A stretch of 7,854 nt of DNA from Candidatus Diapherotrites archaeon CG08_land_8_20_14_0_20_34_12 (GTDB lineage Archaea; Iainarchaeota; Iainarchaeia; Iainarchaeales; 0-14-0-20-34-12). Under the pieces are notes generated by a model. That model searched no databases and was not told the origin of the DNA. It worked only from the letters and a program-made list of their open reading frames with translations. The position numbers and the translations under genes were made by a program. Shown piece after piece: positions 1 through 5,370 of this stretch. Where the stretch lies: NCBI GenBank assembly GCA_002779065.1, contig PEXL01000049.1:1-7854 (forward strand). Direction: 5' to 3'. The stretch's first letter is position 1; the number at the start of each line of letters is the position of its first letter.

Positions 1-1
1 T

Positions 2-52
2 GAGACAAAAGAGCACAAGGAAAAAAAGCCTGCAAAAGTGCAGAAAAAATAA
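2..52 (+). CDS. 3' end of a lysine-rich protein (partial)
   Basis: An open frame enters from the left edge and ends at TAA 50-52. The 16 visible residues read ETKEHKEKKPAKVQKK: a highly charged, lysine-rich, probably disordered tail, common at the C-termini of nucleic-acid-binding or ribosomal proteins. Too little is present to name a family. The next gene starts 21 nt downstream on the same strand with no terminator between, so the two are probably co-transcribed. No other frame across these bases gives a more convincing coding end, but a frame this short is weak evidence on its own. Confidence 0.5.
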   Translation, partial: ETKEHKEKKPAKVQKK

Positions 53-73
53 AATTTAATTTAAGATGATTCT

Positions 74-412
74 ATGTACCATATCGGCCATGTTTTAAAG
101 GTTATTAAAAAAGACAAAGAAACTATTTCTGCAGATAATATTGTGCAAGCAGTGGTCGAAATGTGGGATGAAGTAAAATTTATCCTTAAAGTAGAGGATT
201 CACTTGCCGAGCAAATAAAAGCAGGAGATTATGCTATTGTTGATTACTACCCAATTATTACAAATGGACCATCTCCCCCAAAACAAGTTATTGTTAAGCT
301 TCTAAGGGGAAAAACAGGAAAAGACATTTGGGATGAGTTCAGGAAATACAAGACAAAAATGGAAGAAATGAAGAAAACAAGGGACTTAGAGGGTAATCCC
401 TACGCACGCTAA
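74..412 (+). CDS. Small conserved-looking protein of unknown function
   Basis: A 112-residue protein that I do not recognise with a named family. Residues 1-80 alternate hydrophobic strands with charged turns (IGHVLKVI, VKFILKV, DYAIVDYYPI, QVIVKLL), suggesting a small beta-barrel of OB or SH3 type. Residues 84-112 are a charged helix rich in Lys, Glu and Met (WDEFRKYKTKMEEMKK), ending NPYAR. A proline-containing loop (NGPSPPKQ) separates the last strands. There is no signal peptide, membrane segment or cysteine, so it is probably cytosolic. The ATG at 74 is the first in frame; the AGATGAT just upstream is only a weak match to the archaeal ribosome binding site. It lies 21 nt after the preceding stop, consistent with an operon. 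A nucleic-acid or ribosome-associated role is possible from the fold guess, but nothing here proves it. Confidence 0.75.
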   Translation: MYHIGHVLKVIKKDKETISADNIVQAVVEMWDEVKFILKVEDSLAEQIKAGDYAIVDYYPIITNGPSPPKQVIVKLLRGKTGKDIWDEFRKYKTKMEEMKKTRDLEGNPYAR

Positions 413-450
413 ATTTTTGCCTTTGAAATCTATTTCTACATAAAAAGGCA

Positions 451-473
451 AGTATTTAAATACTACCTGGTAG
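451..473. promoter_or_regulatory. Two abutting palindromes upstream of tfb
   Basis: AGTATTTAAATACT (451-464) is a perfect 14-bp palindrome containing the symmetric TATA-like core TATTTAAATA. It overlaps a second symmetric element, CTACC-T-GGTAG (463-473). The pair sits 6 bp upstream of a further TATA element. This arrangement suits a regulator site or a direction-neutral TATA box. Palindromicity is seen directly; function is inferred. Confidence 0.5.
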
Positions 474-478
474 GGCTA

Positions 479-486
479 TTTATATA
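479..486 (+). promoter_or_regulatory. TATA box for tfb
   Basis: TTTATATA lies about 75-80 nt upstream of the probable tfb start. Using the usual archaeal TATA-to-start spacing of about 26 nt, transcription would begin near 508-512, giving a leader of roughly 50 nt that includes the GGTGG motif at 550-554. The palindromic TATTTAAATA at 453-462 is an alternative TATA element and would start transcription near 484. Confidence 0.45.
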
Positions 487-559
487 GATGCTGTTTTCTT
501 ATTTTAACTTTTTACGTTAACTGGGAAGTAAGGCACGTATTTTATGGTTGGTGGTTTTT

Positions 560-1465
560 TTGGCTACGAAATGTCCTGAATGTGGTTCCAATAGAATCAA
601 AAGAGATAATTCTAAAGGTGAAATTATCTGTGAGAAATGCGGACTAGTTTTAAGTGAAGACATAGTTGATATGGGAAAAGAATGGAGAAGTTTTGATTCA
701 GACCAATTTGATGAAGTTGCAAGAACTGGTTCTCCAAAGAAATATGTCAAGCTAAATAAAGGATTAGTAACAATGATTGACAGAAGAGGAAGAGATTTAC
801 GTGGAGATAAATTATCCGCAAGAAATAAAGCTCAAATGTATAGGTTAGTAAAATGGCACAAAAGAGCTTCAGTCAGTTCTTCAATGCAGCGTAATTTAAG
901 CATTGCATTAACAGAATTAAGAAGGATTGCTTCCTATTTAAACATTCCAGAATCATTAGTAGAAGCTGGGGCTTTCCTTTACAGAAAAACTGTAGAGAAA
1001 GGGCTTATAAGGGGAAGATTAATAGAAGCTGTTGTTGCTGCTATTCTCTACACTATTTGCAGGATCTACCATGTCCCAAGAACTTTAAATGAGATGGCAG
1101 AAGCCTCTGGATTGACAAAGAAAGAAATTGGAAGAACATACAGATTTTTAGTTAGGGAATTGAAATTGGAGATTCCAATGACAAACCCAATTCATTATAT
1201 TCCAAGATTTGCAGCTGAATTAAATCTAAGCGGAGAGGTCCAAGAAAAAGGCCGCGAGATAATTGAGGATGCAATTAAGAAAGGATTGATCAGCGGAAGA
1301 GGTCCAACCGGAGTAGCAGCAGCCGCAGTATATATTGCAGGCTTGTTGAAGGATGAAAGAAGGACACAGAAGGAAGTTGCAAATGTTGCTGGTGTTACAG
1401 AAGTAACAATCAGAAACAGATATAGGGAATTAAGAAAAGAATTGAAGATTGATGTGGCAGCATAA
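560..1465 (+). CDS. tfb: Transcription initiation factor IIB (TFB)
   Basis: Archaeal TFB bridges TBP-TATA DNA and RNA polymerase during promoter recognition and opening. An N-terminal zinc ribbon has C5-x2-C8 and C24-x2-C27. It is followed by the conserved B-reader/linker segment with EWRSFD (41-46), RTG (56-58) and GLVTMID. Two cyclin-like repeats follow at about 106-203 and 210-297; the second carries GRGPTGVAAAAVYIA (246-260) and a terminal helix-turn-helix (about 268-296) that in the family contacts the BRE element. At about 301 residues it is full length. I prefer the TTG at 560 because GGTGG (550-554) lies 5 nt upstream; in-frame TTG 548 and GTG 551 lack a ribosome binding site and would add only 4 or 3 residues. 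No in-frame ATG lies near the start. KEW replaces the more usual PEW at 40-42, a minor variation. Confidence 0.96.
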   Translation: MATKCPECGSNRIKRDNSKGEIICEKCGLVLSEDIVDMGKEWRSFDSDQFDEVARTGSPKKYVKLNKGLVTMIDRRGRDLRGDKLSARNKAQMYRLVKWHKRASVSSSMQRNLSIALTELRRIASYLNIPESLVEAGAFLYRKTVEKGLIRGRLIEAVVAAILYTICRIYHVPRTLNEMAEASGLTKKEIGRTYRFLVRELKLEIPMTNPIHYIPRFAAELNLSGEVQEKGREIIEDAIKKGLISGRGPTGVAAAAVYIAGLLKDERRTQKEVANVAGVTEVTIRNRYRELRKELKIDVAA

Positions 1466-1484
1466 TTTTGCTGTCATTTTTTTT
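1455..1484 (+). terminator. Hairpin plus T8 terminator of tfb
   Basis: TGGCAGCA (1455-1462) pairs with TGCTGTCA (1469-1476), an 8-bp stem with one G-T wobble and a 6-nt loop, followed immediately by eight Ts (1477-1484) and a further T6 at 1488-1493. The tfb stop codon (1463-1465) lies in the loop. T-tracts alone suffice for many archaeal terminators; the added stem is the notable part. Confidence 0.6.
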
Positions 1485-1591
1485 CTATTTTTTATACTTA
1501 ATCTAGCCCTGCTTATAATAAGATTTAGCTGCTTTTATTATCATTTTTGATAACAAACACAGTAAAATGCTGTTTTTCTGTCAAAACGTAG

Positions 1592-1602
1592 TTTATTTAA
1601 AT
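1592..1602 (+). promoter_or_regulatory. TATA box of the abiE operon
   Basis: TTTATTTAAAT is a strong TATA candidate about 50 nt upstream of the abiEi ATG. A start point near 1622 is predicted, at the left edge of the palindrome at 1623-1638. A second AT-rich element, TAATATAAT (1608-1616), would start transcription near 1638 and make the transcript nearly leaderless. The rest of the 1485-1591 gap holds only small inverted repeats, such as TTATCA/TGATAA at 1538-1553, with no gene. Confidence 0.5.
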
Positions 1603-1619
1603 AGTTCTAATATAATCTG

Positions 1620-1641
1620 CAGGTAACAATATTGTTACTTG
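1620..1641. promoter_or_regulatory. Probable AbiEi operator palindrome
   Basis: GTAACAATATTGTTAC (1623-1638) is a perfect 16-bp palindrome. The flanking CA (1620-1621) and TG (1640-1641) extend the symmetry to 22 bp with one mismatched pair. It sits between the TATA box and the abiEi start codon, over the predicted transcription start. AbiEi proteins of known type IV systems bind inverted repeats in their own promoter and repress it, so this is the natural operator. Position and symmetry are seen; AbiEi binding is inferred. Confidence 0.7.
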
Positions 1642-1650
1642 TGTGTGATA

Positions 1651-2223
1651 ATGAAACAAACAAACCTCTATCAGATAAAAGAACTTGCATTAAAAAGTGG
1701 CAGGGCTGTTTATTCTATCCAACAACTGGCAAACCTTATAAAAAAACCAAAATCCATTGCTAAAGTATATTCTTCAAGACTTGTAAATAAGGGCCTTGCG
1801 AAAAGGATTCTACAAGGCAAAATATCTTTTATAGATGATGATTTTATTATCGCCAGCCAACTAATTGAGCCTTCCTATATTTCCTTAACATCAGCACTCT
1901 TATTCCACAAGTTAATACAACAAATGCCAGCCAATGTTGAATGTGTTACAACAAAGAATAGCAGGCGATACAAAAATGCTGGGATAGTCTACCATAAGAT
2001 CCCATGTTCTTTATTTTATGGCTATGAGAAATACAAAAACGGCCCTAGCTATATTTTTGCAGCTGATGCTGAAAAGGCATTAGTGGATAGTGTTTATCTG
2101 AATAGCATAAGCAAAAACTCAATTGGAGAAATGCTCAGCAAACTAGATAAAAAAAAGTTAGAAGATTATATCAATAGATTCAAAGGGCGGGGAAAGAAAA
2201 AGCTTGTAAAGGCACTTTTATGA
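1651..2223 (+). CDS. abiEi: AbiEi-family antitoxin, type IV toxin-antitoxin
   Basis: Antitoxin of an AbiE module: a winged-helix repressor that also counteracts the AbiEii nucleotidyltransferase without needing stable binding to it (family knowledge). Residues 6-60 form the N-terminal winged helix (YSIQQLANLI, then VYSSRLVNKGLAKRI). The C-terminal domain carries two family hallmarks, the EPSYISLTSALLFH segment (73-86) and ADAEKALVDSVYL (138-150). The C-terminus is strongly basic (KGRGKKKLVKALL). At 190 residues it fits the short AbiEi forms. I chose the ATG at 1651; in-frame TTG 1639 and GTG 1645 would add four or two residues, and no good ribosome binding site separates them. It overlaps abiEii by ATGA (2220-2223), implying translational coupling, and a palindromic operator precedes it. 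Confidence 0.88.
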   Translation: MKQTNLYQIKELALKSGRAVYSIQQLANLIKKPKSIAKVYSSRLVNKGLAKRILQGKISFIDDDFIIASQLIEPSYISLTSALLFHKLIQQMPANVECVTTKNSRRYKNAGIVYHKIPCSLFYGYEKYKNGPSYIFAADAEKALVDSVYLNSISKNSIGEMLSKLDKKKLEDYINRFKGRGKKKLVKALL

Positions 2224-2972
2224 TAGATAAAGAAACGCTAATATCGATTGCTAAATTAAACAATCTCAGGCCATGGCAGCAAGAGAAACATTATATTCAA
2301 ACAGTAATTTTGACTGCCTTATCAGAATATCCTTTAATATTTAAAGGAGGAACTTATCTCTGGTTTTTCCATGGGCTAAACAGATTCTCTGAAGACTTGG
2401 ATTTCACTGCTAGCGGGAATTTGCCTGAAGATTTGGATAAAAAAGTCTCAGAAACACTCCGCCTGTTCGGAATAGAAAATGAAGTTAAGAGAATGGAGAG
2501 CATAGCCGGTTCATTTTCATTTAGAATCAGTGCTAAAGGGCCTCTATTTACCACTGATACAAACCTTTGTTACATATATGTAGAGGTTAGCAGAAGGGAA
2601 AATATTATAAAAAGCCCTCTCTCATTTGAATTGGCTTTTGATGCATACCAACTGCCAATTAAAATACTGAATGGCATGTCCCTTGAAGAAATAGCTGCTG
2701 AAAAAGTGCGTGCAGTAATTACCAGAAACACAGCAAGGGATTTATATGATTTATTTTACCTAATAACCGAAAGAAAAATAATGTTTGATGAAGGAATGGT
2801 AAATAAAAAACTTAAATATTATAATCTTACTTTCTCTTATGAGTTATATCAAAAAAAAGTAAAAGAGAAAAAAAAGATATGGAAATCTGAGCTTAAACAG
2901 CTTGTTCTAAACGATCTGCCGGATTGTAATGTTGTTTTAGCTACCTTAATAAAATGGGGCAAAAAGAAGTGA
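2220..2972 (+). CDS. abiEii: AbiEii nucleotidyltransferase toxin, type IV TA
   Basis: A DNA polymerase beta-fold nucleotidyltransferase, the toxin partner of AbiEi. AbiEii/MenT-type enzymes transfer nucleotides to RNA targets such as tRNA acceptor ends and can act in phage defence (family knowledge). The motifs are complete: KGGTYL (42-47) with SEDLDF (57-62, putative metal ligands D59 and D61), then VEVSRRE (121-127) carrying the third acidic position, and the AbiEii signature AAEKVRAVITRNTARDLYDLFYL (159-181) with K162, R169, R173 and D174/D177. A lysine-rich helical tail follows (205-250). At 250 residues it is of usual length, with no frameshift, so it looks intact. The start is fixed by the ATGA overlap with abiEi. 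No terminator hairpin follows; transcription could read into the secreted-protein gene, although that gene has its own upstream elements. Confidence 0.9.
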   Translation: MIDKETLISIAKLNNLRPWQQEKHYIQTVILTALSEYPLIFKGGTYLWFFHGLNRFSEDLDFTASGNLPEDLDKKVSETLRLFGIENEVKRMESIAGSFSFRISAKGPLFTTDTNLCYIYVEVSRRENIIKSPLSFELAFDAYQLPIKILNGMSLEEIAAEKVRAVITRNTARDLYDLFYLITERKIMFDEGMVNKKLKYYNLTFSYELYQKKVKEKKKIWKSELKQLVLNDLPDCNVVLATLIKWGKKK

Positions 2973-3024
2973 TTTTTCAGTCAAAAAAAACCCCTAATTT
3001 TAAGCGATATATATATGCTGCTCT

Positions 3025-3139
3025 TAATTCTTCATTATATAACACAATCAAATTAAAAATGGAGGGAACTAAAATGAAAATTAAGAATTTTTTATTAATT
3101 TGTTTTGCGCTTTTGGTTTTATTTTCAAGCGTGAGTGCA
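3025..3139 (+). repeat. Leader/signal-peptide repeat, copy A
   Basis: This 115-bp segment matches 6667-6783 in direct orientation with about seven substitutions and a 2-nt length difference in an A-run. It holds the TATATAACACAATCAAATT element, the GGAGGG ribosome binding site, the ATG and the whole signal peptide sequence; similarity drops sharply just after the signal peptidase site. The TATATA at 3036-3041 would start transcription on top of the ribosome binding site, so GATATATATATG (3006-3017) just outside the repeat is the better promoter candidate. Confidence 0.85.
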
Positions 3140-3943
3140 AACCCTTTTACTTATGCTTTTGATATCTCAAATAAAGCTCAGACACAAGCTTATGGCTTAG
3201 GAAATACTCAAGTAACAAAAGAGGTCAATATAAGTGAGCAACTATATATAAATGGCAACGGACAGATCAGCGACAAAATAATTAATAATTTGGGCATACC
3301 ACGAAAGCATATCAAAAATTTTGGTACTTTAATAACTGTGCCCTTATTTGGTAAAGATTATGTTTTGTATTCAATAAATGGGGAAGCACTAGCTAGTGAT
3401 AGTTGTACCGGTTGTAATCCGAAGATCTTAAAAGTAGGGCTCTTAGATACTGAAAAAGCAACAAAATATGAAAAAGGAAATAAAATAACTGGGTTATCTA
3501 TAAGATTAACTTCGAATACTACTATAAAAACACCAGTAACGATTGAAGTTGCTGATTTTCTATATAATACTACCCCGCAATCTGACACAAGTATTTATCC
3601 ATCCTATTCAGTAAAACTCATAATAAAAGACTTGAAGGGAAAGACAATTGCTAACAAAACAGTACGTGCTGGAAGTTTTGAATATTTAGGAGTTGATCCA
3701 TTTACTATTTATGTAGATAAGATAGAAATGTACCTTTATCAACCGAATTCCACAATGCATAATTATGCAATGATAATTCCAGATGCGTCAAATAAACAGA
3801 TATTCTTAGAAAATGGCAAGGAATTTATGATGCCTAGTGCCAATACTTGGAGTATTAAAAAGTGGTTAGTTTCATTTGGCCAACTAGAATTTTCATCAGA
3901 GTTGGATTCAAATGTAATCAAATCAATAACCTTAACGAAGTAA
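3074..3943 (+). CDS. Secreted protein, possibly S-layer-like, paralog A
   Basis: A 289-residue exported protein of unknown function. Residues 1-22 form a Sec signal peptide: basic MKIKNF, a hydrophobic core of Leu, Phe and Val, and SVSA before N23. The mature part is beta-rich, has a CxxC pair (C111, C114) and five N-x-S/T sequons (N52, N148, N165, N194, N225), as expected for a glycosylated archaeal cell-surface protein. LITVPLFGKDYVL (86-98) matches ITIPLFGTTFTL of the paralog at 6718-7530, and resembles the hydrophobic-Gly-Lys-x-Tyr motif of archaeal S-layer-type proteins; that link is only suggestive. The tail VIKSITLTK is shared with the paralog. No transmembrane anchor is visible after the signal. 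The ATG at 3074 has GGAGGG (3061-3066) 7 nt upstream; a longer frame from 2954 overlaps abiEii, lacks this site and would bury the signal peptide. Confidence 0.85.
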   Translation: MKIKNFLLICFALLVLFSSVSANPFTYAFDISNKAQTQAYGLGNTQVTKEVNISEQLYINGNGQISDKIINNLGIPRKHIKNFGTLITVPLFGKDYVLYSINGEALASDSCTGCNPKILKVGLLDTEKATKYEKGNKITGLSIRLTSNTTIKTPVTIEVADFLYNTTPQSDTSIYPSYSVKLIIKDLKGKTIANKTVRAGSFEYLGVDPFTIYVDKIEMYLYQPNSTMHNYAMIIPDASNKQIFLENGKEFMMPSANTWSIKKWLVSFGQLEFSSELDSNVIKSITLTK

Positions 3944-3949
3944 AATAGT
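3914..3949 (+). repeat. 3'-end repeat of secreted paralogs, copy A
   Basis: This 36-bp stretch, covering the last codons, the stop and TAAAATAGT, matches 7501-7536 at 32 of 36 positions. It encodes VIKSITLTK. Four differences include silent changes (CTT against ATT changes Leu to Ile only if misaligned; the KSITLTK residues are the same in both copies), so both the protein end and the DNA are conserved. Confidence 0.7.
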
Positions 3950-3956
3950 TTTCAAA

Positions 3957-3985
3957 AAGGGAATCTAATTCCCTTCTCTTTTTTT
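3957..3985 (+). terminator. Intrinsic-type terminator after paralog A
   Basis: AAGGGAAT (3957-3964) and ATTCCCTT (3968-3975) form a perfect 8-bp stem with a CTA loop, followed by CTC and seven Ts (3979-3985). It lies 13 nt after the stop codon. This is the cleanest stem-plus-T-tract in the window. Confidence 0.75.
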
Positions 3986-4058
3986 ATTCTTTTTAAATTT
4001 ATTTTAACAGCTTAGTATCTTAAAAATAAACACCCAAATTGCTTTTTTATTTACTAAA

Positions 4059-4094
4059 ATTTTTAAACTGATTTGCCGACCTTCTTACTGAGGG
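4059..4094 (+). promoter_or_regulatory. Promoter and ribosome binding site of tumE-like gene
   Basis: ATTTTTAAA (4059-4067) is a TATA candidate that predicts a start near 4089. GAGGG (4090-4094) lies 7 nt before the ATG at 4102. A start at 4089 would leave the binding site at the very 5' end of the message. Confidence 0.4.
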
Positions 4095-4101
4095 TTGGGT
4101 A

Positions 4102-4443
4102 ATGGAAGAAAGCAGACAAGAAAGCTGGAGTGAATACTTAGACAAAGAAATGAAAAATAAATTATTTGTGAGGTTTGTATTTGATCCTAATTTTAAAGAA
4201 GTGGAAGAATTTGCAGTAATTTATCTCATGATTATTGACAATAAACCTTGCGAAGTAATACGTTATGACTGCAACAAAAATGAGGCAGTAAATGTGCATT
4301 ATTTTTATCACAAGAATCCAGAAAAAAGATACCTTGATAAAGAAAAAAGTTTCAGCACTCTTGAAGAATTCATTGAGGACATAAAAAAGAACTGGAGAAA
4401 TTACCAAATAAAATACTTTGAGAAGAAAGATATATTTATATAA
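4102..4443 (+). CDS. tumE: TumE-like toxin of a toxin-antitoxin pair
   Basis: A 113-residue protein whose pattern matches my recollection of the TumE toxin family (formerly a DUF in toxin-antitoxin pairs). A central beta-sheet (LFVRFVFDP, EFAVIYLMII, CEVIRYD) leads to the conserved RYD (54-56). A His-containing strand, VHYFYH (65-70), and a C-terminal helix with DIKKNWRNYQ (93-102) follow. In the family the order VRYD, HxHxY, DIxxNW is characteristic. Conserved His and Asp could be functional, but the biochemical target is not something I can state from sequence. It has no signal peptide or membrane segment. A winged-helix gene follows at 32 nt on the same strand, the usual toxin-then-antitoxin order. 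The ATG at 4102 is supported by GAGGG 7 nt upstream. The alternative is a stand-alone hypothetical protein. Confidence 0.65.
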   Translation: MEESRQESWSEYLDKEMKNKLFVRFVFDPNFKEVEEFAVIYLMIIDNKPCEVIRYDCNKNEAVNVHYFYHKNPEKRYLDKEKSFSTLEEFIEDIKKNWRNYQIKYFEKKDIFI

Positions 4444-4460
4444 CTTTACAGGTTATATAT
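4433..4460 (+). promoter_or_regulatory. Possible internal promoter for tumA-like gene
   Basis: TATTTATATA (4433-4442) overlaps the toxin stop codon and predicts a start near 4463, just before the antitoxin start codons. TTATATAT (4453-4460) is a second candidate; it lies inside the imperfect palindrome GGTTATATATCC (4451-4462), which could serve as an autoregulatory site. A separate antitoxin promoter would allow it to be made in excess of the toxin. All of this is inferred from AT-rich motifs. Confidence 0.35.
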
Positions 4461-4475
4461 CCTAATGTGATAATG

Positions 4476-4826
4476 ATGTCTAAATTAATAATCAAAATAG
4501 GGGGAAGTATGATGAAAGACCTAAAAAAATCATACTGCTCGCCAAAAAAAGAAAATGCAAATAGCCATACTCTTTATCTAAAAGATGCAGATGCTTTTGG
4601 CAAAATATTATCCCCTAAAAGAATTGAATTGCTTCTGCACATTATAGCTATTCAAAAACAAAAAAGGACTTTGGGAGAGATTGCTGAAGAACTTAAAAGA
4701 AAGCAGGAAGCAGTAAGCAGGGATGTTAATTTATTAGCAGAACATGGCCTAATAAAGAAAATAAAAGAAGGTCAGAAACTTTACCTTAAAGGAGCATATA
4801 CTGCTTTGGAAATACAACTAAGCTGA
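4476..4826 (+). CDS. tumA: TumA-like winged-helix antitoxin
   Basis: A 116-residue DNA-binding protein, the probable antitoxin and autorepressor of the upstream TumE-like toxin. The N-terminal strand SKLIIKIGGS (2-11) and a Lys-rich linker precede LSPKRIELLLHII (45-57), the helix that opens the helix-turn-helix in this family. TLGEIAEELKRKQEAVSRDVNLLAEHGLI (65-93) is the helix-turn-helix with its recognition helix, and a wing and terminal strand follow (KLYLKGAYTALEIQL). Several starts are possible: GTG 4467, ATG 4473, 4476, 4509 and 4512. I prefer 4476 because the KLIIKIGGS strand looks family-conserved and GTGAT (4467-4471) lies 4 nt upstream; AGGGGGA at 4499-4505 would suit 4512 instead. 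The IIKIGGS stretch resembles amino-acid kinases only by chance. A hairpin terminator follows. Confidence 0.7.
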   Translation: MSKLIIKIGGSMMKDLKKSYCSPKKENANSHTLYLKDADAFGKILSPKRIELLLHIIAIQKQKRTLGEIAEELKRKQEAVSRDVNLLAEHGLIKKIKEGQKLYLKGAYTALEIQLS

Positions 4827-4827
4827 C

Positions 4828-4864
4828 TAGCACATTTTCAACTGTGCTATTTTCCCCTGTTTTT
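4828..4864 (+). terminator. Hairpin terminator after tumA-like gene
   Basis: TAGCACA (4828-4834) pairs with TGTGCTA (4843-4849), a perfect 7-bp stem with an 8-nt loop. TTTT (4850-4853) follows directly, and T6 comes after CCCCTG at 4859-4864. The stem starts 2 nt after the stop codon and would end the tumE-tumA transcript. Confidence 0.6.
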
Positions 4865-4901
4865 AAATCTTCCCCTAAAATAACCTTTATTAAACTAATT
4901 T

Positions 4902-4939
4902 TAGTATATAGTAATATGCAGCCAAAAGCTGTAGAGGGG
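4902..4939 (+). promoter_or_regulatory. Promoter and ribosome binding site of Cys-rich gene
   Basis: TAGTATATA (4902-4910) is a TATA candidate and GAGGGG (4934-4939) is a strong ribosome binding site 4 nt before the ATG at 4944. The block AGAGGGGTAACATGGA (4933-4948) also occurs around the start of the minus-strand gene at 7583-7762. Confidence 0.5.
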
Positions 4940-4943
4940 TAAC

Positions 4944-5249
4944 ATGGATATATCTGAGTATAATACTGACATGACAATAAGAGCAGCAAAAAGAAACTGC
5001 CTTCTATGCCATGCAAGAAAGAGCATAAAAAATAAGGATGAAGAGAAAGCAAAAGCTGTAGATGGTGTCCTCGAATTGCAGAATTTCTATGCAGAACTTC
5101 ACAACAGAATGAGAAGAGACGATAGTTCAATTGCAGAAATGAATTTAGCAATTGAAAACAAGATGACCTGCAGGAATGTAATTGATAAATGCAAAACCTG
5201 CGACAAATCAGTGGATTGCATAAACAGAGGATTAATCAGAATAAAGTAA
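4944..5249 (+). CDS. Small cysteine-rich, probably zinc-binding protein
   Basis: A 101-residue protein with no family I can name. Cysteines cluster at both ends: C19-x2-C22 (NCLLCHA) and C76, C83-x2-C86, C92 (CRNVIDKCKTCDKSVDC). The natural reading is one split zinc site, C19/C22 with C83/C86, closed by the central helix (about 30-75, rich in Glu, Lys and Asn). No signal peptide or membrane segment is visible, so it should be cytosolic; a nucleic-acid or protein-binding adaptor role is possible but unproven. The ATG at 4944 is well set by GAGGGG 4 nt upstream. Its first residues, MDISEY, resemble MDFSDY of the minus-strand zinc protein at 7583-7762. It is transcribed separately from its neighbours: a terminator hairpin lies before it and a TATA-containing gap after. 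Confidence 0.75.
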   Translation: MDISEYNTDMTIRAAKRNCLLCHARKSIKNKDEEKAKAVDGVLELQNFYAELHNRMRRDDSSIAEMNLAIENKMTCRNVIDKCKTCDKSVDCINRGLIRIK

Positions 5250-5287
5250 GTACAAAATTTCAAACCAGAATAACACCGCTAGAAGCT

Positions 5288-5365
5288 CTTAAATAAATGT
5301 AAGTGGATTCAAGTAATCAACTAAGAGTTAATTAATTCTATTTATTAATATTAATTACTTAAGGA
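5288..5365 (+). promoter_or_regulatory. Promoter region of rnhB
   Basis: Two TATA candidates are present: CTTAAATAAA (5288-5297), giving a start near 5318, and TTTATTAAT (5341-5349), giving a nearly leaderless start near 5370. TAATTAAT (5329-5336) and ATTAATTA (5350-5357) form an inverted repeat around the second, which is weak evidence in such AT-rich DNA. AGGA (5362-5365) is the ribosome binding site, 5 nt before the ATG, and favours the upstream TATA box. Confidence 0.4.
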
Positions 5366-5370
5366 TAATT

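Noticed and set aside
517..750. Minus-strand open frame opposite the start of tfb
   Set aside because: It lies antisense to the conserved zinc ribbon of tfb, has no recognisable motif or ribosome binding site, and is a shadow of the coding strand. The same applies to minus-strand frames at 2354-2554, 3358-3588, 4162-4407, 4786-5151, 5740-6006 and 5915-6205.
2954..3073. 40-residue N-terminal extension of the secreted protein from an ATG at 2954
   Set aside because: It overlaps abiEii, has no ribosome binding site, and would place the signal peptide inside the protein. The ATG at 3074 has GGAGGG at ideal spacing, and the same start is conserved in paralog B.
4476..4508. Amino-acid-kinase-like start (IIKIGGS) in the tumA-like protein
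   Set aside because: The remaining protein is a winged helix with no kinase motifs and is far too short; the likeness is by chance.
5329..5357. TAATTAAT/ATTAATTA inverted repeat as an operator of rnhB
   Set aside because: The arms are pure A and T in a very AT-rich gap, so chance is a sufficient explanation; kept only as a note in the promoter entry.
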